Shown: piece by piece, positions 9,299 to 15,257 of the stretch
Layout of the letters: each line of letters opens with the position of its first letter
Numbering within the stretch: position 1 is the stretch's first letter
From: Thermoleophilia bacterium
GTDB lineage: Bacteria; Actinomycetota; Thermoleophilia; Gaiellales; SKUG01
DNA length: 19,283 bases
Reading direction: 5' to 3'
Assembly (NCBI GenBank): GCA_025964455.1
Contig: JAOPYU010000306.1
Span: forward strand, 1-19,283
Program-made: the position numbers and the translations under genes
Notes under the pieces: generated by a model
Told to the model about the DNA's origin: nothing
What the model saw: only the letters and a program-made list of their open reading frames with translations
Databases searched by the model: none

Positions 9299-10049
9299 GC
9301 GCTGCAGTCAGCGCCGCGGCGGTCCGCTCCTGCTGCAGCGATGACGCGAGGATCCCCGCGTCGGTGGCGTTGCGCATGTTCCCGTGCTCGACCATCACCT
9401 TCGGCACGTTGCTGAGCGTCAGCCCGCCGAGGTCGTTGCGCACGTCGATGCCGGCGCGCCCCGCGTAGTTGCTGACGGGCACCCCGCCCGGCACCCGGCG
9501 AAGCCCGTCGCGCACCTGCACGGCGAGCGTCGAGGAGCGGCGGAGGATGTCCCCTGTGTAGCCAGGCACGAAGCCCGGCCGGATCACGTGGAATCCGCGC
9601 GCTCGCGTCGGCGCGCCATCGGTGTGCAGGCTGATGGAGACGTTCGCGCGATTGCCGATGTCAGCGCGCTGGGTGATGCACGGCCCCCATGCGGGCGCGC
9701 CGTTCGCGCGCGTGAAGGTGACGGTCGCACCGGCCGCGCGCAGCCGGCGCGCGAGCCGCGTCGCGAGCTGCTGGGTGAACAGCCACTCCGGGTAGCCGCC
9801 GTTGGTCGTGGTGCCCGTCGTGTCGCATGCCTTGCGGATCGGACCGCGCTGCACGATGCGGTTGATCGCAGTCGCGTAGGTGGCGTTGCCCGGGTTGTGG
9901 CCGGGATCGACGTTCACGACGAGTCCCGCGAGCGGGGCTCGCACTGCGGCATCTGCGCCGGCGCGGGCGGTCCCCTGCGCGTCTGCGCTCGGCCCGCCGG
10001 TCACGGCAACGAGCGATGCAGCGACCGTGGCTGTGAGCGAGGCGAACAT
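9261..10049 (-). CDS. Zinc-dependent N-acetylmuramoyl-L-alanine amidase (Ami1-like)
   Basis: This exported Amidase_3 enzyme should cut the amide bond between muramic acid and the stem peptide of peptidoglycan. Of its 262 residues, 1-25 form a hydrophobic, Ala/Val-rich signal sequence, oddly without N-terminal basic residues. The zinc and catalytic residues are present: H51 in DPGHNPGN, E88 in GGYPEWLF, H142 in SISLHTDG, and E221 in VMVEHGNMRN. C75 and C124 could form a disulfide. The CDTTGTTTNGGYPE segment is reminiscent of mycobacterial Ami1 (Rv3717). The start is the ATG at 10049, six bases after TACCAT, so the mRNA is probably leaderless. There is no cell-wall-binding domain. Confidence 0.92.
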   Translation of the reverse strand: MFASLTATVAASLVAVTGGPSADAQGTARAGADAAVRAPLAGLVVNVDPGHNPGNATYATAINRIVQRGPIRKACDTTGTTTNGGYPEWLFTQQLATRLARRLRAAGATVTFTRANGAPAWGPCITQRADIGNRANVSISLHTDGAPTRARGFHVIRPGFVPGYTGDILRRSSTLAVQVRDGLRRVPGGVPVSNYAGRAGIDVRNDLGGLTLSNVPKVMVEHGNMRNATDAGILASSLQQERTAAALTAALIRWRAAELAAG

Positions 10050-10055
10050 GCACCG

Positions 10056-10061
10056 ATGGTA
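10056..10061 (-). promoter_or_regulatory. -10 box of leaderless amidase promoter
   Basis: TACCAT on the minus strand is followed by CGGTGC and the ATG of the amidase. There is no Shine-Dalgarno sequence. The -35 region is weak. Confidence 0.55.
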
Positions 10062-10110
10062 TCGAGGTCCACGCGCCGGCGGTTACGACACCCCGTGCTG
10101 CTCGCAACGG

Positions 10111-10169
10111 CGAGGGGCCGCCCCTCGACACTCAGGCAGGGACGGCTGCGCGCAGGGACTCGCGCGCAG
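10111..10169. repeat. Two inverted repeats in a divergent intergenic region
   Basis: CGAGGGG (10111-10117) and CCCCTCG (10121-10127) form a 7-bp stem with a 3-base loop. CTGCGCGC (10146-10153) and GCGCGCAG (10162-10169) form an 8-bp stem with an 8-base loop. Both lie between the divergent amidase gene and the hydrolase at 10193. They may be operators or a structured 5' leader of the hydrolase mRNA. No good promoter for the hydrolase is visible. Confidence 0.5.
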
Positions 10170-10192
10170 CGACGCAGTGGACGGGACGACCC

Positions 10193-11953
10193 ATGACGAG
10201 CATCGGATCCGCGCGCGCGATCGCGCCACAGCACGACGAGTCGAACCTGGCCGGCTGGAAGGTCGGCGCAGCGATGGCCGGGGTCGCCGGTATCGCCTCC
10301 TTCCAGAAATCGCTGCTGCCGCGCTCCAGCACGCAGCAGGCGATCGTCACTGCCGCCTCGATGGCGCTCGCCTACGGGGTCGGCGTCGGTGCGAACGCGA
10401 TCGCCAACCGGGTCGATGACAGCACCGGACTCGATGCCGTCGGATCGCGCCTCGCGGTCGGCGGGGCCGGGGTGGCCGGCGTGCTCGGCCTCACGCTCGC
10501 CATGCGTGGGAAGCCCAACCTCGCGATGGACGCCGCTCGCACCGGCGCAGGCGTGCTCGCGGGTGGCGCCGTGGTCGGTGCCGCGCTCATCGGCGAGCAG
10601 GCGCTCGTCGATCGCATCCAGGACCGCACTCCGGGTGGCGCCATGGCAGCGCACGCCGCGATTCTCGGCGCCGCCGCGCTCGGTGTCGGCGCCTGGGTCC
10701 ACGGCATGCCGCGCATGTCAGGCGTCAGCGCCGAAGCCGAGCGTGCCTACATCGCCGCGACCGGCGGCGTCATGGGTCACTCGGCAGGGAACGTCGCGAC
10801 GTTCGACGAGGCCGGCCACGCCGCCCTCACCACGTTGCGTGAGCCGATGACGTCCGTCTCGGGTCGCACCGCTGGCACCCTGCTGCCCGACGGCGCAGTC
10901 GGCAAGGCGGGACTGCGCTTCATCAACGAGGCAACCCCGGCCGTCGAGATCGCCCGCGTCATGGGCGGCGACGCCGCCGCGATCAAGGAGCCGATCCGCA
11001 TCTACGGCGGCATGCAGCACGCGGCCACCCGCGCCGAGCTCGCCGAGAAGATCTTCCAGGAGTCGCTCGCCAAGGGCGCGTTCGATCGCGCCAACGTCGT
11101 GCTCTACGTGCCGTCAGGCACCGGGCACGTCAATCCGATGCCGGTCACCGCGTCCGAGTACCTCATGCGTGGTGACGTGGCCTCGATCGGCATGCAGTAC
11201 GGCAACAAGCCCTCCATCCAGAGCTTCCAGCACGTCGACAAGGCGACGGACCTGTTCGACGAGGTGCTCACCAGGTTCTCCCGGCACATCGAGACGCTGC
11301 CGGCGGACGCGCGTCCCACACTGTCCGTCTACGGCGAGAGCCTCGGAGCGTGGGGCATCCAGGACACCTTCCTGAAGTCCGGCGTCCCGGGCATCGCCGA
11401 GCGCGGCATCGACAACGTCATCAACGTCGGCACGCCGCGATTCAGCAAGCTCCGCGCCGAGGCGATCGGGCTCGGCGGCCACCGCATGGATGCGTCCGGC
11501 GCGATGTTCGAGTTCGACAACCTGGACCAGCTCAAGGCGTTGGCGCCGACGCAGCGCGACGGCGTCCGCGCATACCTCCTGAGCCATTACAACGACCCCG
11601 TCAACAAGGTCTCCCCGACGATGCTCTGGCAGCGGCCCGAGTGGCTCGCCTCGACCGAGCACGCAACGGGCGTGCCACGGAAGATGAAGTGGCTCCCGGG
11701 CGTGACCGGCATCCAGGGGCTCGTCGACAACGCCAACGGCGCGACGGTCATCCCGGGCGTGCTCGAGCGAACCGGCCACGACTACCGCGCGGACATGGCC
11801 CCGGTCATCGCCGAGATCTTCCGCACCCCGACCACCGAGGCGCAGATGAAGGGCATCACCGGCGCGCTCAACCAGCTCGAGCTCTCGCACGTGCACGCCG
11901 GCGCGCCCGCGATCAGGTTCCCGGTCGCGTCGGCGGCAGGCGCTGCAGGCTGA
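10193..11953 (+). CDS. Membrane α/β-hydrolase, Abhydrolase_9-like
   Basis: The 586-residue protein has an N-terminal region (about 20-185) with several hydrophobic, Gly/Ala-rich segments that should be membrane helices. A C-terminal α/β-hydrolase domain follows. The domain shows VPSGTGHVNP near 306-315, the nucleophile elbow YGESLGAWG with S383, and SHYNDPVNKV followed by LWQRPEWL. These match the order seen in the actinobacterial Abhydrolase_9 (PF10081) family, known from mycobacterial membrane proteins. A late His in SHVHAG could be catalytic. Such proteins are suspected esterases or lipases of envelope lipids; the substrate is unknown. The ATG at 10193 has GGGA upstream. Its stop is only 2 bases from the stop of the convergent gene. 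Confidence 0.8.
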   Translation: MTSIGSARAIAPQHDESNLAGWKVGAAMAGVAGIASFQKSLLPRSSTQQAIVTAASMALAYGVGVGANAIANRVDDSTGLDAVGSRLAVGGAGVAGVLGLTLAMRGKPNLAMDAARTGAGVLAGGAVVGAALIGEQALVDRIQDRTPGGAMAAHAAILGAAALGVGAWVHGMPRMSGVSAEAERAYIAATGGVMGHSAGNVATFDEAGHAALTTLREPMTSVSGRTAGTLLPDGAVGKAGLRFINEATPAVEIARVMGGDAAAIKEPIRIYGGMQHAATRAELAEKIFQESLAKGAFDRANVVLYVPSGTGHVNPMPVTASEYLMRGDVASIGMQYGNKPSIQSFQHVDKATDLFDEVLTRFSRHIETLPADARPTLSVYGESLGAWGIQDTFLKSGVPGIAERGIDNVINVGTPRFSKLRAEAIGLGGHRMDASGAMFEFDNLDQLKALAPTQRDGVRAYLLSHYNDPVNKVSPTMLWQRPEWLASTEHATGVPRKMKWLPGVTGIQGLVDNANGATVIPGVLERTGHDYRADMAPVIAEIFRTPTTEAQMKGITGALNQLELSHVHAGAPAIRFPVASAAGAAG

Positions 11954-11955
11954 CG

Positions 11956-12378
11956 TCAGACCCAGGCGAAGCCGGAGAGCGCGTGCTCGAAGGCCGGCTC
12001 CGCGATCTCCCAGTCCGCCTCGAGGGCGCTGGTGGTGATGGTGAAGAGCGTGCCGTTGCGGGTGACGACGACCTGCTGCTGGCGCACGCGCAGGCCGGGC
12101 TGGTTCGGCAGCTCCCACGAGTAGGCGTGGTACAGCGCCTTGCCGCCGCCGAGCATGCGATCGCCGTGGTCGAGCAGGCGGAATCCCTCGAGCCCCGACA
12201 GCTCGGCGCGCTGGCCGCGGAAGAACTCGTCGAGCGACTCCTCGGGCAGCGGCTCGCGATGGATCTGGATGTTGGGGGTGAACACCGGCCGTTCAGGACC
12301 GATCAGCACGACCTGGGACGCGTCCCGCCATCCCTCCAGGAAACCGATCTCGTAATCGTTCGCGCGCAGCTTCTGCAT
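11956..12378 (-). CDS. DcrB/DUF1795-like small protein (paralogue 2)
   Basis: This 140-residue soluble protein has no signal sequence. It contains NIQIHREPLPEESLDEFFRGQ, then DRMLGGGKALYHAYSWELP, a β-hairpin-like VRQQQVVVTRNGTLFTIT, and the C-terminal helix AEPAFEHALSGFAWV. The layout fits DcrB/DUF1795 more clearly than its paralogue at 8352-8771. I chose the ATG at 12378 because the paralogue also starts MQ[RK]; a GTG at 12396 would add six residues. No ribosome binding site is evident; TAGCAC lies seven bases upstream. It is 38 bases downstream of the gene at 12836 and probably co-transcribed with it. Confidence 0.65.
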   Translation of the reverse strand: MQKLRANDYEIGFLEGWRDASQVVLIGPERPVFTPNIQIHREPLPEESLDEFFRGQRAELSGLEGFRLLDHGDRMLGGGKALYHAYSWELPNQPGLRVRQQQVVVTRNGTLFTITTSALEADWEIAEPAFEHALSGFAWV

Positions 12379-12416
12379 GCGGGCGGTGCTACCCACGCAT
12401 CCGGGCGTGGAATCCC

Positions 12417-12836
12417 TCAGCCGCGCTCGATGACGTCGACCGTGTCGCGTGTCGCCACCCCGACGACGGCCGGCTCGTACGCGTAGTCGAAGTGCGGATC
12501 CGTCAATGAGACGCTGACGGGATCGAGGTGCCCTCCGAAGCGCTGCTCGACGATGACGCCTGCCGAGTAGGTGGCGTCGGGACCCTCGAGGATCGCCACG
12601 GCCTTGGCTGCGTCGCGCGCAGCAGCGCCGTCGAAACCGCCAGCGCGCAGCAGCACCTGTGCCTCATCGGCTGCGGCGACCGCGTCCGTGGCAGCAAGCG
12701 CGGTCACCTTGGCCGCGTACTGCGGCGCGGAGAACTCGCGGTCGTCACTGATGCGCAGCCCGATGTAGGTCGGCTCCGCATCGAGCGCGGTGGCAGGCTG
12801 CGTGACGGACGGTGCGGCGACGGAGGCGAGATGCAT
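12417..12836 (-). CDS. Hypothetical protein, 139 residues
   Basis: I do not recognise this protein. It starts MHLASVAAPSVTQP and contains TYIGLRISDDREFSAPQYAAKV. A long Ala-rich helical stretch (TDAVAAADEAQVLLRAGGFDG) follows, and the C-terminal half is β-rich (AGVIVEQRFGGHLDPVSVSL, DYAYEPAVVGVATRDTVDVIE). There is no signal sequence or membrane helix. GACGAT lies six bases before the ATG, an imperfect version of the leaderless pattern seen elsewhere. Longer in-frame starts would run into the repeat region upstream and are not supported. It probably forms an operon with the DcrB-like gene downstream. Compositional bias like its neighbours argues that it is a real gene. Confidence 0.6.
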   Translation of the reverse strand: MHLASVAAPSVTQPATALDAEPTYIGLRISDDREFSAPQYAAKVTALAATDAVAAADEAQVLLRAGGFDGAAARDAAKAVAILEGPDATYSAGVIVEQRFGGHLDPVSVSLTDPHFDYAYEPAVVGVATRDTVDVIERG

Positions 12837-12943
12837 GGCTGCATCGTCTCGCGCAGCCCGCCCACGCGCGAGGTACCACAGACCCCGGTGGCCGCGTGGT
12901 CCTGAGCCATGGCCCACCCGCGCCGCGCCCCTCCCATCACCAA

Positions 12944-12971
12944 CTGTGCAGTTCCGATCACCCCTCGATCG
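12944..12971. repeat. Direct repeat copy 1 (28 bp)
   Basis: This copy begins CTGTGCAGTTCCGATC and ends CTCGATCG. It matches copy 2 at 13016-13043 at 27 of 28 positions. Its left edge also lies in a short palindrome, AACTG-TG-CAGTT (12942-12953). Unlike copy 2, it lacks the matching right arm. Confidence 0.85.
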
Positions 12972-13015
12972 CTTCCGTACATGCGGTGACGGCCCGGCGC
13001 GCGTGGTGCCGCCAC

Positions 13016-13054
13016 CTGTGCAATTCCGATCACCCCTCGATCGAAATTGCACAG
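13016..13054. repeat. Direct repeat copy 2 within a 16-bp hairpin
   Basis: CTGTGCAATTCCGATC (13016-13031) pairs with 13039-13054 at 15 of 16 positions around a 7-base loop. The single mismatch becomes a G·U pair if the minus strand is transcribed, so the RNA hairpin would be continuous on that strand. The first 28 bp repeat copy 1 at 12944. This could be a REP-like element, an operator, or an RNA structure. Confidence 0.85.
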
Positions 13055-13195
13055 TGGAGCGAGACGGGCCGGCCCCCGCCCACGCCCGCGGCCCCGCACC
13101 CTGCCCTCAGCCCGGATCCACGCCCCCATGCGGTATTCGCGGGCATTCCGCGACGCGCACCACCCGCCCGCGCCACCCTCCAAACCCCCTCTGAC

Positions 13196-13234
13196 GGCAA
13201 GGTGACGGAAATAGGTACGCAATACCCCCTTGCC
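13196..13234. repeat. Nested inverted repeats overlapping the fliA promoter
   Basis: GGCAAGG (13196-13202) and CCTTGCC (13228-13234) form a 7-bp inverted repeat. GGTA (13214-13217) and TACC (13223-13226) are nested inside it. The right arm overlaps the -35 hexamer TTGCCA of the sigma-factor promoter. It is a candidate operator for a dimeric regulator. Confidence 0.5.
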
Positions 13235-13258
13235 AGTGTCGGGATTCCGTCGTTCACT
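13230..13258 (+). promoter_or_regulatory. Promoter upstream of fliA
   Basis: TTGCCA (13230-13235), a 17-base spacer and TTCACT (13253-13258) look like a promoter. The whole 34-base block resembles the one before flgB (14725-14753), including shared bases inside the spacer. A leader of about 115 bases would follow. Confidence 0.55.
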
Positions 13259-13290
13259 GATGGAGTAACCGCACGGATAGCCAGCCGAGC

Positions 13291-13341
13291 GGGGCACGAG
13301 TACTCGACACGCCGAACCGTCGATCGCTCGCCACGTGCCCC
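13291..13341 (+). promoter_or_regulatory. Structured 5' leader of fliA
   Basis: GGGGCACG (13291-13298) pairs perfectly with CGTGCCCC (13334-13341). The loop encloses most of CGAGTACTCG, a 10-bp palindrome (13297-13306), which overlaps the left arm. The stem is followed by TTCTCCGGTTGCTTT and lies about 40 bases before the start codon. This may regulate sigma-factor expression at the RNA level, or the palindrome may be a protein site. Confidence 0.4.
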
Positions 13342-13379
13342 TTCTCCGGTTGCTTTGGAACCCAAGGGAAGACGCCGAC

Positions 13380-14105
13380 ATGACCCACTCGCCGAACACC
13401 GCCGCCGCTCAGACCAATTCCGCTGACGCCACTGCTCCGCAGCCCGTCGTCAAGCGCAAGCGCGGCCAGAAGGAAATCTTCCGCCTCGAGCCGTGGCAGG
13501 CACGCCTCGTCGAGGAGCACCTCGAGCTCGTCGACAAGATCGTCCGCGGCATGCTCCGCCGACTGCCGAGCCACATCGACAAGGCCGACCTCGTCCAGCA
13601 GGGCCGCATCGGCCTGATGGAGGCCGCTCGCCGCTACGATCCGACGAGCGCCGCCTCCTTCAAGACCTTCGCCACCTACCGCATCCGCGGCGAGATCATC
13701 GACGGCCTCCGCGCCCACTCCGCCGGTCGCCCGGCCGAGGCAGGCTGGAACGAGAGCGTCGAGTCGATCGGCGAGAACGCATCGTCGAGCTCCAGCGACG
13801 ACGTCAGCGGCTTCGTCAGCAGCGTCAAGGCGCTCTCGACCGCGTTCGAGCTCGCCACCTCCACGACGGAGAACCCGCTCGAGGAAGGTCTCGAGAAGAC
13901 CACGCTCTGGACCGCCGTGAACCGGCTGCCCGAGCGTGAGCGCCACGTCTGTGAGCTGCTCTACAAGATGGACATGACGATGCAGGACATCGCCAACGTC
14001 ATGGGCACCTCCAAGGCCAGCGTCTCCCGCCTCCACAAGCGAGCGCTCGAGCGCCTGCGCCTCGACAACCAGCTCAATGACGGCGAGGGATTCCTCGCGG
14101 TCTGA
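13380..14105 (+). CDS. fliA: FliA-type (sigma-28) RNA polymerase sigma factor
   Basis: This sigma factor should direct RNA polymerase to flagellar or motility promoters. Of 241 residues, about 37-113 match FliA region 2: RRLPSHIDKADLVQQGRIGL, YDPTSAASFKTFATYRIRGE and IIDGLRAHS, which is the core-binding and -10-recognition part. Residues 183-227 match region 4 (LPERERHVCELLYKMDMT, then the helix-turn-helix DIANVMGTSKASVSRLHKR). The stretch between (about 114-180) is Ser/Glu-rich and short, and lacks the recognisable region 3 of FliA. The start is the ATG at 13380, with AAGGGAAG about 8 bases upstream. No anti-sigma FlgM is visible. It heads the flagellar cluster. WhiG is the nearest alternative name. 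Confidence 0.92.
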   Translation: MTHSPNTAAAQTNSADATAPQPVVKRKRGQKEIFRLEPWQARLVEEHLELVDKIVRGMLRRLPSHIDKADLVQQGRIGLMEAARRYDPTSAASFKTFATYRIRGEIIDGLRAHSAGRPAEAGWNESVESIGENASSSSSDDVSGFVSSVKALSTAFELATSTTENPLEEGLEKTTLWTAVNRLPERERHVCELLYKMDMTMQDIANVMGTSKASVSRLHKRALERLRLDNQLNDGEGFLAV

Positions 14106-14119
14106 GCTTCCCGAAGCTC
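14104..14119. repeat. Inverted repeat on the fliA stop codon
   Basis: GAGCTTC (14104-14110) and GAAGCTC (14113-14119) form a perfect inverted repeat that overlaps the TGA stop. No T tract follows, so it may be an mRNA 3'-end stabiliser rather than a terminator. Confidence 0.45.
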
Positions 14120-14195
14120 GGCGACGCGCGTGCTCGTGCGGTCGCGCCGCCGCCAGACAGGCACGGTGCCCGATTCGGCATCGGGAAGCCATGCA

Positions 14196-14288
14196 TATAT
14201 CGCATCACCCGGGGAACCATCCCCGTGCGGCGCGAACCTTCACGCCGCCGCGGATCCGACCTTGGGATCCGCGGCGGCATTCGTTTCT
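14196..14288 (+). promoter_or_regulatory. Attenuator-like leader with mutually exclusive hairpins
   Basis: After an AT-rich spot (ATGCATATAT, 14191-14200, a possible weak -10) comes CGGGG-AACCAT-CCCCG (14210-14225). Next, GCGGCG (14227-14232) can pair with CGCCGC (14243-14248). That pairing would consume part of the left arm of the terminator at 14244-14278. Just upstream, CCCGAT/ATCGGG around 14169-14185 gives another hairpin. Competing antiterminator and terminator stems are the hallmark of an attenuator or riboswitch. No known riboswitch class is recognisable. Confidence 0.45.
14244..14288 (+). terminator. Strong intrinsic terminator downstream of fliA
   Basis: GCCGCCGCGGATCC (14244-14257) pairs perfectly with 14265-14278 around a 7-base loop, followed by ATTCGTTTCT. 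A 14-bp GC-rich stem with a T-rich tail is a classical rho-independent terminator. It lies about 140 bases after the fliA stop and 50 bases before the next gene. Confidence 0.85.
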
Positions 14289-14338
14289 AGGGGGATCGCT
14301 GCGGCAACGAGCCCCGACCCGTGAGGAGTGCCACGCCC

Positions 14339-14713
14339 ATGGCCACGACGATCACACCTGTCCGCGTGCACGAGGCAGAGGTCAGCACCGACCGCGATGC
14401 GCTCGCGCCATATGCCGAACCACTCCTGGTCCTGCTCGCCGTGGTCGCGCTCGCCGCCGCCGTGTGGATCGCGACCTTGCCCGGCGACACCGCCGACCTG
14501 CAGCAACCGTCGCGGGCCACGCCCTCGCGGTTCGACGTCGGCGCCCCGGGCTCGACCTCCACCCAGGTGGATGCGGCGACCATCGGTGGCCTGCCCGCGG
14601 TGTTCGAGGCATCGGTCGTCGCGCCGCTCGACGGCGGCGTCCCGGCGCCGGCTCCCACGCCGTCGCTCGCCCCGATCCGCCAGGGCCCGGCGCTGCCGCC
14701 GTACACGCCCTGA
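14339..14713 (+). CDS. Single-pass membrane protein of unknown function in the flagellar cluster
   Basis: I do not recognise this 124-residue protein. It has a short, mostly polar N-terminal tail (about 1-28, containing HEAEVSTDRD) and one membrane helix (about 29-47, LLVLLAVVALAAAVW). An outside tail of about 75 residues is rich in Pro, Ala, Thr and Ser and ends PALPPYTP. There are no cysteines or enzyme motifs. The ATG at 14339 follows GAGGAG by 10 bases; a GTG at 14321 is less likely. It sits after the terminator that follows fliA and before flgB, which has its own promoter. A membrane anti-sigma role is possible from position only, and the cytoplasmic tail looks short for that. Confidence 0.6.
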   Translation: MATTITPVRVHEAEVSTDRDALAPYAEPLLVLLAVVALAAAVWIATLPGDTADLQQPSRATPSRFDVGAPGSTSTQVDAATIGGLPAVFEASVVAPLDGGVPAPAPTPSLAPIRQGPALPPYTP

Positions 14714-14724
14714 CGAATCAGCGC

Positions 14725-14753
14725 TTGCCAAGGTCGCGATGTCGTCGTACAAC
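14725..14753 (+). promoter_or_regulatory. Promoter of the flgB operon
   Basis: TTGCCA (14725-14730), a 17-base spacer and TACAAC (14748-14753) form a promoter. The block resembles the fliA promoter at 13230-13258, sharing the -35 and several spacer bases (GTCG, GAT, CGTCGT). A leader of about 75 bases precedes flgB. Confidence 0.6.
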
Positions 14754-14832
14754 GGAGGTGTGGGACTACGGGTCCGCGCCTCCCCAGGCACCCTTCGGGC
14801 TCCCCACCACACCCCCGAAAGGCTCCCCCGCC

Positions 14833-15243
14833 ATGTTCTCCACCGACGGCATACTGGGTCGCAACTTCGCGATCAGCGCAGCGGCACTGGATGGACTCGC
14901 CCTGCGCCAGCAGGCGCATGCGGAGAACATCGCCAACATCGACACCGATGGCTACCGGGCCAAGACCGTGAACTTCGAGTCGGCCCTGAGCAGCGCGATG
15001 AAGGGTCAAGATCCCGGCCTGCTCGGCTCCAGCCCGTTCGGCAGTTCCGGCTCCGGCGTCGGTGACGCAGCCACCGGCGCGCTCACGAATGCCTTCGTCA
15101 CGTCGCGAGGTGGTGCGGTCGACCGTCGCACCGAGGTCTCCGCCATGACGCTCGACAACGTCAAGTTCCGCGTGCTGACGCAGCAGGTCACCAACTCGCT
15201 CAGCGCGGTGCGGAGCGTCATTGCCGAGATGGGCCGAGGCTGA
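14833..15243 (+). CDS. flgB: Flagellar basal-body rod protein FlgB
   Basis: FlgB is the most proximal rod subunit, sitting on the MS ring and linking it to the rod. The 136 residues have the typical N-terminal helix ALDGLALRQQAHAENIANID followed by TDGYRAKTVNFESAL, which is the conserved rod/hook motif. The C-terminal helix is KFRVLTQQVTNSLSAVRSVI. The middle is Gly/Ser-rich (GSSPFGSSGSGVGD) as expected for a disordered loop. The ATG at 14833 follows GAAAGG; an in-frame GTG at 14758 would add an unlikely proline-rich extension. It begins the flgB-flgC-fliE run. Confidence 0.95.
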   Translation: MFSTDGILGRNFAISAAALDGLALRQQAHAENIANIDTDGYRAKTVNFESALSSAMKGQDPGLLGSSPFGSSGSGVGDAATGALTNAFVTSRGGAVDRRTEVSAMTLDNVKFRVLTQQVTNSLSAVRSVIAEMGRG

Positions 15244-15257
15244 GGAGGCACTGGATC

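Larger units (their letters stand above)
12837..13379. other. 543-base non-coding region between divergent units
   Basis: I see no convincing gene here. The region separates the minus-strand gene at 12836 from the plus-strand sigma factor at 13380. From left to right it holds the promoter zone of the minus-strand gene, a near-identical 28-bp direct repeat (12944 and 13016), and a strong hairpin (13016-13054). A GC-rich stretch without obvious signals (13060-13190) follows, then an inverted repeat over a promoter (13196-13258) and a structured leader (13291-13341). Confidence 0.7.

Noticed and set aside
12417..13052. A 211-residue version of the unknown gene
   Set aside because: The extra N-terminal part would be translated from the repeat element and reads as low-complexity Arg/Gly sequence. 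The ATG at 12836 is better placed.
12944..13054. Insertion sequence or transposon end
   Set aside because: No transposase, target duplication or paired terminal repeats are visible. The repeats alone do not support a mobile element.
14200..14260. c-di-AMP (ydaO) or c-di-GMP riboswitch
   Set aside because: GGGGAACCA and GCGAACC faintly recall ydaO, but its diagnostic GTAGGG and CAGCTAACC blocks are missing. No GEMM-type core is present. Kept only as an unclassified attenuator-like leader.
14758..14832. Longer FlgB from the GTG at 14758
   Set aside because: It is in frame but would add 25 Pro/Gly-rich residues not found in FlgB. The ATG at 14833 gives a normal N terminus.
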